From NCBI GenBank assembly GCA_016866735.1, contig VGLL01000061.1:1-6007 (forward strand): DNA of 6,007 nt. Reading direction: 5' to 3'. The notes under the pieces were generated by a model. The model was not told the origin of the DNA. It searched no databases and was given only the letters and a program-made list of their open reading frames with translations. A program made the translations under genes and the position numbers. Each line of letters opens with the position of its first letter. The first letter of the stretch is position 1. Positions 1 to 4,588 of the stretch are shown in pieces. The DNA is from Candidatus Shapirobacteria bacterium (GTDB lineage Bacteria; Patescibacteriota; Microgenomatia; VGLL01).

Positions 1-2620
1 TACTACTTATGTAGGTATTATGGGCAACGATGCCGTTGGCCACAAAGTTATGGGTGTTGGCAATCTGGAGATCATAAACATGCTTGCGGCCGGTGATTTT
101 AAGAGAGACGACTTTCTCCCAACCATCCAGGGTGGCGATTTCATCACCGACCTTAAGATAGGCGACTTTTATCCACTTACTCTTAGCAAGTCTATTAACA
201 ATATTTTTGCTTTCTTCTACACTTTCGTTAATGGGCTTTTCAATCGCGTTTCGCCCCTCCCAGCTTAAAGTACTCTCGGCCGTGTTAACTAATGTTGGAT
301 CGGGTCTCCTTATTCTTCCGCTGACGGTGAGCGAATTTTCCGTCTTGACACTTTCCCTATTGCTTGGTATAGTGTCGATAACGTTAGCAGTTAGACTAGA
401 GGATATTTTAGAGAAACTATGATTGATCTTACCGATTTGGCGGCTAAGATAAATATCGGTTGGGGAGTAGCTTTGGTCGTGATTCTCTTGACTTTTATCT
501 TCCTTGCTAAATTTCCCACTAAAAAGTCTTCTCGCTAAGTAAGGGTGATTGCCGGTTGTTTCGATTCTTTTTCCTGATTCGGTGATTAATTCGTAGACTT
601 CCCGTACTCCCATATCCAGGGTTTTCTCCACCTTCTGCCACTCAAATTGGCCGGCATGTTCATTCAGGGAGAGGACTTGATCGCCAGCCTCAATATTCTT
701 TATTTGTTTTAAGATTAAATCATTAGAATTTGATTGAAAATTGAAAATTTCGAATTTCAAATTAGCTGAAGATTTCAGAGTAGGTATCAGTGAATCTTCA
801 GCAACGCACTGTCCCTCCACATGCAGCTTCTGTAGGGGATTGGTAGTTCCCACGCCCACATTACTATTGGGATTAAGGATCAAATTCTGGGTAGAGGAAT
901 TGCCAATGGTGAGATTGTTCATGTCCGTGGCGCTGATCGTTCTTGAACCGCCAGCCAGAACCAAGTTACCCGAGAAAGTAGCCGTGGGCGTGCCGGTTAA
1001 GACATTGGTGAAGGCGAACTTGGCACTAGTTGTCGCGGCGCCGCCAATGAGAAGATCGAGGGTTGAATTATCAGGATAAAGTGTGCCGTTGGCAGTGGTC
1101 CACGGACCGCCAGAAGCGGAAATATCACTCCAAGTTGGGTTTGCTCCTGCGCCTTGGGTAGTTAAGACATATCCAGAGGTGCTTGGGCCGAGGGTTGCCA
1201 TTGTTCCCGTTCCCGAAAAGTAGGGGACAGAGCCTTGGGCAACGGCCGACCAATCCTGGCCGGTGCCCCCGTACTGGGTGCCAACTGCCGTTCCCTGCCA
1301 GGCGCCGGCCGTGATTGCCCCAGAAGTGTTAACCTTAAAGGCATCGGCGGTGCCGGCGTAAATGCCGCCGGCCACATCTAGGGCATCGGCCGCCGTGGAA
1401 AGCGTTTTTAAAGTACCGGCGGCCGAGGCGTTACCCGAGGCGTCAACGGTGAACTTAGGAACAGCCGAGCTGCCCGACTCGAGTTTTAAGAGATTATAAT
1501 TAGTCGAATCTGTGCCGGCATAGCCGTAAAAGAGGGCATTGGCCTCCTTGCCGCCGGCGCCGCCAATATTGGCATTGGTAGCGTTAATAAATTTGCCGGT
1601 TGAACCCTCGAAAGTGAGGTTTAACACACCCGAGCCGTCGGGATTGACGGTAATCGAGCCGTTCGAAGTATCCGGCGTGGAAATGGTCACCGCCTGGCCT
1701 TTTAGCCCGAAAGTACCCGAGGTGGACCAGATGGTGGGCGAGGCGGCGGCAATGACCAGGTTGCCGGAGGGGTTGATAATCGGCACGGTATTGATCGTGG
1801 CGCCCCCAGTGGCGGTCGGATCGGCATTGGTCGCCTTAGCCAGATCATACCCTTGCAGATATTCGGCGTTGAAGGCATAGGCGACGGTGGCGATTCTTTG
1901 CCGCGGTGTCATCTCCGCATCAACGCCAACCGTAACGCCTAGATAAAGATCGGTGTTATCGCGAAAGACCGAGCGGTCCAGAGCAGTCGTATCGCCCAGG
2001 AGCGAATTAAAAATGCCGTCCTGGTCGGGGGTAATGTTTTTGGTTTCCGTCCAAAGCGCGCTGCCGCCACCGGAAACATTATAAATTTTAAAGACAAATT
2101 GAGTAGAAGAAGTGATGGGGTTATCAACCGAATCAGTCAGTCTGCCCTGGAAGGAGAGGTAGAGTGGGGCAGAGGTAGGAATAGTGGCGAGTGTTGGTTT
2201 TTCCGGCGGCCGGGCAATAAATTGCTGATAGAGGCCAAAGCCTAAGGCAGAGCAAAAGATAATAAGGATAGCCAGATGAAGGTAGTTGGACAGGGGCAAA
2301 GCGTGGTAATCCTTGTACCATTTTGGCCGGGAATAGCGAAGGAAATGGAGAATCTTTTTAGGGGTCGGGTCTGACTTGGCCGCAGAAAGTGGGGCAAAAA
2401 AACTTTGCGCGATGGTATCCAGCTTTGACTTGGGCGCAGGAGAAAGGGGATTTACTTTCAGATACTTCTCTGAAGTAGCCCATTGGCAGAACTTCCTTAA
2501 GCTTGCCAGCTTTCGCTCAATAGTGTTTTGACTCCATTTATCGGCCCGAACAAGCCTTTCGCGATATTCGTTTAAGACTTTGGGACTAAAAATTTTTTCT
2601 AAGTCGCTTGCTTGCTCCAT
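1..2620 (-). CDS. Membrane-anchored tail-fibre-like surface protein interrupted by an intein (3' end outside window)
   Basis: The frame is open from ATG 2620 to the window edge: 873 codons, with the C-terminus missing. Residues 1-62 are the second half of a tyrosine-recombinase core-binding-like fold (TIERKLASLRKF, then VNPLSP). Residues 65-111 are a basic linker ending in PKWYKDYH, and about 112-133 form one transmembrane helix (LAILIIFCSALGFGLY). This suggests a cytosolic N-terminus and an exported remainder. Residues 154-252 match a domain common in bacterial surface proteins, running from YLSFQGRL through LYLGV and MTPRQRIA to YAFNAE. After that come Gly/Thr/Ala/Asn-rich fibre repeats, including GAWQGTAVGTQYGGTG at 439-454, typical of phage-like tail fibres, and NVGVGTTNP at 587-595. 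An intein-like element occupies 605-868, and fibre sequence resumes as TYISS. The start is uncertain because the upstream ORF ends in frame immediately before this ATG. A weak G-rich stretch (GGGCGGGG, 2633-2640) lies about 12 bases upstream. The likely role is a cell-surface appendage or adhesin (inference). Confidence 0.85.
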   Translation of the reverse strand, partial: MEQASDLEKIFSPKVLNEYRERLVRADKWSQNTIERKLASLRKFCQWATSEKYLKVNPLSPAPKSKLDTIAQSFFAPLSAAKSDPTPKKILHFLRYSRPKWYKDYHALPLSNYLHLAILIIFCSALGFGLYQQFIARPPEKPTLATIPTSAPLYLSFQGRLTDSVDNPITSSTQFVFKIYNVSGGGSALWTETKNITPDQDGIFNSLLGDTTALDRSVFRDNTDLYLGVTVGVDAEMTPRQRIATVAYAFNAEYLQGYDLAKATNADPTATGGATINTVPIINPSGNLVIAAASPTIWSTSGTFGLKGQAVTISTPDTSNGSITVNPDGSGVLNLTFEGSTGKFINATNANIGGAGGKEANALFYGYAGTDSTNYNLLKLESGSSAVPKFTVDASGNASAAGTLKTLSTAADALDVAGGIYAGTADAFKVNTSGAITAGAWQGTAVGTQYGGTGQDWSAVAQGSVPYFSGTGTMATLGPSTSGYVLTTQGAGANPTWSDISASGGPWTTANGTLYPDNSTLDLLIGGAATTSAKFAFTNVLTGTPTATFSGNLVLAGGSRTISATDMNNLTIGNSSTQNLILNPNSNVGVGTTNPLQKLHVEGQCVAEDSLIPTLKSSANLKFEIFNFQSNSNDLILKQIKNIEAGDQVLSLNEHAGQFEWQKVEKTLDMGVREVYELITESGKRIETTGNHPYLARRLFSGKFSKEDKSQENHDQSYSPTDIYLSRQIGKINHSFSKISSSLTANVIDTIPSNRESVKTENSLTVSGRIRRPDPTLVNTAESTLSWEGRNAIEKPINESVEESKNIVNRLAKSKWIKVAYLKVGDEIATLDGWEKVVSLKITGRKHVYDLQIANTHNFVANGIVAHNTYISS
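17..808 (-). other. Intein / Hint-family protein-splicing element, 264 codons, no visible homing endonuclease
   Basis: Inside the fibre gene, residues 605-868 have the hallmarks of a splicing Hint domain. Cys605 begins the N-terminal block (CVAEDSLI), followed by IKNIEAGDQVLSLN with Asp647. TTGNHPYL (688-695) is the block B TxxH motif, with His692. WIKVAYLKVGDEIATLDG starts at Trp816. HVYDLQI and then HNFVANGIVAHN (857-868) form the C-terminal blocks, ending in His867-Asn868. The next residue is Thr, a legal +1 nucleophile. Excision would join VEGQ to TYISS and restore an ordinary fibre sequence. About 117 residues (roughly 697-813), rich in Ser, Asn and Glu, separate the two Hint halves. I see no LAGLIDADG or HNH motif there, so this may be a mini-intein with a long linker or a decayed endonuclease. 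A bacterial intein-like (BIL) domain is the main alternative. The element is visibly more AT-rich than the flanking fibre sequence. Confidence 0.85.
733..763. repeat. Heptanucleotide tandem array (ATTGAAA type) inside the intein
   Basis: Four consecutive 7-nt units (ATTGAAA, ATTGAAA, ATTTCGA, ATTTCAA) plus a partial ATT. On the minus strand the array is translated as part of LKFEIFNFQS. It lies between the first Hint block (CVAEDSLI) and the IKNIEAGD strand, where a surface loop would be expected. It resembles the array at 2947-2974. Confidence 0.7.
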
Positions 2621-3127
2621 TTAAGTTGTTTGCCCCGCCCAATTTAGGAATTGGCGGATGTCTGAAAGGTAATTTTTGATCGTCACTGGCGTTTGGCCTT
2701 CGTTTTTGAGGCTAGTTTCAAATTCCCGCAAAACTCCCTCATGTTCCATGTTCGCTGTTCCATGTTCAGTAACGTTTGCTATTTGTTTCGCCGGATTTTC
2801 CTTCAGCCACTGTTGGGAGACGCAAAAAGAGCCGAATTTGCGCAAAGTTGAAAGACGGCGGTTGACCGTTTTGCGGGGAATATTGTTGGCAGCAAGGAAA
2901 TTCTTATACTCCCTGATTATCTCTTGTGTAAACCATTTGGTAACAAATTGTGAATTGTAAATTGTAAATTGTAAATTTTTACTTTTTAAGTAAAACTCCA
3001 ACCACCCGAAAAAATGGTTGATGTCCGAAAGATAATTCTTCAGGGTTATTTCCGCAATATTGGCGGACTTAAGGAACAACAAGAAGTCAGCTTCAAGATT
3101 AGACAGATTATACTGATTATTAATCAT
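2621..3127 (-). CDS. Tyrosine-recombinase core-binding-like (SAM-like) domain protein; N-terminal part of the fibre gene split by an in-frame TAA
   Basis: 168 codons from ATG 3127. Residues 9-117 form one full four-helix core-binding-like domain of the kind at the N-terminus of XerC/D integrases: ITLKNYLSDINHFFGWL in the first half, then TVNRRLSTLRKF and LKENPAKQ in the second. Residues 131-168 repeat the first half of the fold (VTIKNYLSDIRQFLNWA) and then stop. The matching second half begins the next ORF in the same frame, directly after TAA 2623-2621, so the two ORFs look like one ancestral gene. There is no catalytic integrase domain (no R..HxxR..Y), so this is not a working recombinase by itself. 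A helical DNA- or protein-binding role in the cytosol is an inference. I chose ATG 3127 because the promoter at 3134-3162 would start transcription at about that base. An in-frame TTG at 3169 lies upstream of the -35 box. Confidence 0.75.
   Translation of the reverse strand: MINNQYNLSNLEADFLLFLKSANIAEITLKNYLSDINHFFGWLEFYLKSKNLQFTIYNSQFVTKWFTQEIIREYKNFLAANNIPRKTVNRRLSTLRKFGSFCVSQQWLKENPAKQIANVTEHGTANMEHEGVLREFETSLKNEGQTPVTIKNYLSDIRQFLNWAGQTT
2743..2767. repeat. 11-bp direct repeat GTTCCATGTTC, 14-nt period, in the linker between the two core-binding-like domains
   Basis: GTTCCATGTTC occurs at 2743-2753 and again at 2757-2767. On the minus strand it reads as a GAACATGGAAC repeat and encodes the linker TEHGTANMEHEG (residues 120-131 of the upstream ORF). 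It sits exactly between the first domain and the start of the second. Confidence 0.6.
2947..2974. repeat. Heptanucleotide tandem array (ATTGTAA x4) inside a coding region
   Basis: Four contiguous 7-nt units: ATTGTGA, ATTGTAA, ATTGTAA, ATTGTAA. Read on the minus strand they encode NLQFTIYNSQF, inserted in the loop between helices 2 and 3 of the first core-binding-like domain. The 7-nt unit is not a multiple of three, so each copy shifts frame and the peptide repeats only every three units. Confidence 0.8.
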
Positions 3128-3133
3128 ACATTT

Positions 3134-3162
3134 AAAGTAGATGGGTTTTAAAGGCTTGTCAA
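3134..3162 (-). promoter_or_regulatory. Sigma70-type promoter of the fibre unit, near-leaderless
   Basis: On the minus strand a perfect TTGACA (3162-3157) is followed by a 17-bp spacer and TACTTT (3139-3134, a weak -10). Counting about 7 bases downstream puts the transcription start at about 3127, the A of the chosen ATG. No Shine-Dalgarno sequence is present, which fits a leaderless mRNA. Confidence 0.5.
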
Positions 3163-3406
3163 GGCCCAAAAATTGCAGTGATTTGATGTTGTTAGATGGG
3201 GTTAAAAAAGGCCAAAATATTTAAAAGCGGTAATATTTTCACTATGGCATTTCACGCAATATCTGGCAAATTATCACAATTTATCTATATCAATATATAA
3301 ACTTTACTAACAACTGCGGATAAAATACGGAAATACTGAAGAGATGTTTTTTGATATATTTTTAAGACATTTTTCTACCAAGCAGACTTCGGCAAACGCA
3401 TTTTTC

Positions 3407-3463
3407 AAAGACGCGAGCCGGAGTAACTGGCAAAAAATGGTTTGCCTTCGTCTTTAATTTTTT
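3407..3463 (+). terminator. Terminator-like hairpin with T-tract
   Basis: AAAGACG (3407-3413) pairs with CGTCTTT (3449-3455). Nested inside, GGCAAA (3429-3434) pairs with TTTGCC (3441-3446). AATTTTTT follows at once. The shape fits intrinsic termination of a plus-strand RNA, but the internal loop is large and no plus-strand gene lies upstream. It may instead be the 3' end of a small RNA. Confidence 0.35.
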
Positions 3464-3472
3464 GAATTTAAT

Positions 3473-3592
3473 GGGGGAGCCCAATAAATTTTGTGAGACT
3501 TCATTTTGCGAGCGCCGAAGAGTTAATTTAACAACACGAGAATATCCGCGAGAGAAACTGAAGACGATAGCAAAATTTCGTTGGGCGACCCC
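3473..3592 (+). ncRNA. Candidate structured RNA closed by a long imperfect helix (family unknown)
   Basis: The ends of this segment are complementary. GGGG 3473-3476 pairs with CCCC 3589-3592, followed by opposed G-A / G-A positions that could form tandem GA pairs. GCCCAAT 3479-3485 pairs with GTTGGGC 3580-3586 (one G-U), C3579 is bulged, and AAATTTTG 3486-3493 pairs with CAAAATTT 3571-3578. That gives 19 pairs enclosing 77 bases. A TTATTTTTT tract follows at 3608-3616, as expected for termination. I could not match it to tmRNA, RNase P RNA, SRP RNA or a tRNA. It could equally be a degenerate mobile-element end or a cruciform-forming DNA repeat. The strand of transcription is inferred only from the T-tract. 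Confidence 0.35.
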
Positions 3593-3697
3593 GAACAGTA
3601 ATAATTGTTATTTTTTCAGTCTGCTTTGCCGACTGCCAGGATTTCTGCACTACCGAATCGGGCCGATAAATGGGGAAATTTAATTTTATTCTGGTTC

Positions 3698-3777
3698 GCC
3701 CCTTGATCCGCCTGATTTTTCCTCTCGCCTTTTAGGTACTATTCGTACACGGCTCGAGGGGCAATCATCGGCGGATC
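3698..3777. other. Potential pseudoknot formed by two crossing inverted repeats
   Basis: GCCCCT 3698-3703 is complementary to AGGGGC 3757-3762. GATCCGCC 3705-3712 is complementary to GGCGGATC 3770-3777. The two helices (6 and 8 bp) interleave rather than nest, so they would form a pseudoknot if transcribed. A small GTAC hairpin lies between them at about 3736-3748. No known riboswitch consensus was recognised. Confidence 0.35.
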
Positions 3778-3780
3778 TGC

Positions 3781-3820
3781 GCCCTGAACTGTCCGCCGAA
3801 TCGGCGGACTAGTTCAGGGC
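3781..3820. repeat. 18-bp inverted repeat abutting the promoter of the Ig-like gene
   Basis: GCCCTGAACT 3781-3790 pairs with AGTTCAGGGC 3811-3820, and GTCCGCCG 3791-3798 pairs with CGGCGGAC 3802-3809. There is one bulged T (3810) and an AAT loop. The -35 box begins at the next base. No T-tract follows on the plus strand, so a classical terminator is not obvious. An operator or cruciform is possible. ATCGGCGGA also occurs as a direct repeat at 3767-3775 and 3800-3808. Confidence 0.65.
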
Positions 3821-3848
3821 TTGACATCTATGGCTTTTGTGGTATAGA
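3821..3848 (+). promoter_or_regulatory. Sigma70-type promoter with extended -10
   Basis: A perfect TTGACA (3821-3826), a 16-bp spacer and TATAGA (3843-3848) preceded by TGG, giving an extended -10. The predicted start is about 3855, leaving a leader of around 8 bases with no Shine-Dalgarno before ATG 3863. Confidence 0.65.
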
Positions 3849-3862
3849 GTAGTAAATAACCA

Positions 3863-4288
3863 ATGAACAACGGGAACAACAAAAAGTGGTTTGTCTTCTT
3901 TGGCGCGCTTCTGATTTTCCTTGTTTTGGTCTTGGCTGTTTTTATCAGCCAATCGAGAACTTCCCTCCTTGGCCGAGCGGCCGGCGGGGGCGAGTATTCC
4001 CTGGCTAATTCCTATCTTTTCGGTTCGCCCCTAAGCGCCGCGAGCGGCGGTGGAGAAAAGATCAAAATTTCTGCCTTTTTGCTCAATGGCGAAGGCCGCG
4101 GAGTAGAGAAGAAAAGAATTGAAATTCAGACCTCGCCCTTGCTTGAGCTGCGGAACGTTCAGCCGCTTACCGATAATCTCGGCCAGGCTATTTTCGAAGT
4201 TTCAAGCGCGCAGCCGGGCCAATCAGTTGCCACGGCTCTTGTTGACGGCAACGCCTTTCCCCAGACCGTTACTCTCACTTTTCGATAA
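3863..4288 (+). CDS. Membrane-anchored Ig-like (Big_1/invasin-type) surface protein
   Basis: 141 residues. A short polar N-terminus (MNNGNNKKW) precedes one hydrophobic helix at about 9-29, with no clear signal-peptidase site, so an uncleaved anchor is likely. Residues 35-65 are a Gly/Ala/Ser-rich linker (AAGGGEYSLANSYLF). Residues 66-141 look like one beta-sandwich domain of the bacterial Ig-like group 1 type: KIKISAFLLNGEGRGV, then PLTDNLGQAIFEVSS, then TVTLTF at the C-terminus. The TDNxGxAxFxVSS pattern is the most diagnostic part. It is short for an invasin-like protein, with a single domain, so it is probably a minor surface or scaffold component rather than an adhesin of any length. It has its own promoter and lies 69 bases upstream of the dockerin genes, so it is a neighbour but not clearly in the same operon. 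The function is inferred from the fold only. Confidence 0.75.
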   Translation: MNNGNNKKWFVFFGALLIFLVLVLAVFISQSRTSLLGRAAGGGEYSLANSYLFGSPLSAASGGGEKIKISAFLLNGEGRGVEKKRIEIQTSPLLELRNVQPLTDNLGQAIFEVSSAQPGQSVATALVDGNAFPQTVTLTFR

Positions 4289-4325
4289 TCTTTTAGCTGC
4301 GCAGGTAGAAGTTAAGCCTCATTTT

Positions 4326-4334
4326 TGGTAGAAT
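4326..4334 (+). promoter_or_regulatory. Probable extended -10 promoter for the dockerin-cohesin cluster
   Basis: TGG followed by TAGAAT (4329-4334, 5 of 6 to consensus) forms an extended -10. I see no good -35 box at the right distance. The predicted start is about 4341, leaving roughly 17 leader bases before ATG 4358 without a strong Shine-Dalgarno. Confidence 0.4.
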
Positions 4335-4357
4335 TAAATTAGCACGAGAATTTTACC

Positions 4358-4588
4358 ATGAAGTTTAGGAAACGGATATTTCTAATATTGGTCATCCTAT
4401 TTTTTCTATTAGCCACCGCGTCTCAATTCTCTACTTTCGCCCAATCACCGGTTAAGTTAGAATCATTAGATTTTTCTCTTTTAGTGGAAGATTATTTGAG
4501 GGAGCCGGTTCATAATACTGACTTTAATTCTGATGGCCGGGTTGACAGCGAGGATTTTGCTATCTTACAGGAGAATTATTTAAAATGA
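4358..4588 (+). CDS. Secreted dockerin-only mini-protein
   Basis: 76 residues. MKFRKR followed by a hydrophobic stretch to about residue 20 and FSTFAQ is a signal peptide, probably cut after Ala28. The mature chain of about 48 residues is almost entirely dockerin. The second repeat is complete, with the calcium loop D55-x-N57-x-D59-G-R-V62-D63-S-E-D66 followed by the helix FAILQENYLK. The first repeat keeps only its helix (DFSLLVEDYL, 38-47). Its calcium loop is missing and replaced by PVKLESL. Type I dockerins normally have two calcium loops and bind cohesin modules. A one-loop form may bind weakly, act as a competitor or cap, or be the remnant of a larger dockerin protein that lost its other domains. 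Its stop TGA overlaps the next start (ATGA), so the two are probably translationally coupled. Confidence 0.8.
   Translation: MKFRKRIFLILVILFFLLATASQFSTFAQSPVKLESLDFSLLVEDYLREPVHNTDFNSDGRVDSEDFAILQENYLK
4569..4574 (+). promoter_or_regulatory. Shine-Dalgarno AGGAGA for the 390-aa dockerin protein
   Basis: AGGAGA ends 10 bases before ATG 4585 and lies inside the last codons of the preceding gene. It supports ATG 4585 as the true start despite the 4-base overlap. Confidence 0.75.

Larger units (their letters stand above)
3170..3862. other. Intergenic region without a convincing protein gene
   Basis: Nearly 700 bases separate the divergent minus- and plus-strand units. The first part (about 3170-3380) is very AT-rich and shows nothing I can name. 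From about 3400 to 3820 there is a succession of inverted repeats: a terminator-like hairpin, a candidate structured RNA, a potential pseudoknot and a strong palindrome. Each is listed separately. A 73-codon open frame at 3462-3683 overlaps the structured RNA. It has no recognisable domain and no credible start signals, so I do not call it a gene. Confidence 0.6.

Noticed and set aside
20..2321. Several open frames of 60-113 codons on the plus strand (for example 741-1079, 1539-1880) and other minus-strand frames (1162-1377, 1939-2127, 2133-2321)
   Set aside because: They overlap the continuous fibre/intein frame, which has recognisable domains throughout. They have no domains or start signals of their own.
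2947..2974. CRISPR-like repeat array
   Set aside because: The units are 7 nt, contiguous and without spacers, so it is a simple tandem repeat inside a coding region.
2621..3127. Functional XerC/XerD-type recombinase
   Set aside because: Only core-binding-like helices are present. No catalytic Arg/His/Arg/Tyr domain follows, and the gene continues into a transmembrane helix and a fibre.
3128..3169. In-frame TTG at 3169 as an alternative start of the recombinase-like ORF
   Set aside because: The TTGACA -35 box (3157-3162) lies downstream of it, and the extra 14 residues add nothing to the domain. ATG 3127 fits the promoter better.
3462..3683. 73-codon plus-strand open frame
   Set aside because: It overlaps the candidate structured RNA, its composition looks random and its start has no good ribosome-binding site. 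No domain is recognisable.
3473..3780. tmRNA, RNase P RNA, SRP RNA or tRNA
   Set aside because: I searched both strands for a T-loop GGTTCGA-type sequence, the GAGGAAAGTCC core and the SRP GGAAG/AGCA loop. None was convincing.
4586..4588. UGA recoded as glycine (genetic code 25)
   Set aside because: TGA ends the dockerin mini-protein right after a complete dockerin repeat. Reading through it gives only a few residues before another stop.
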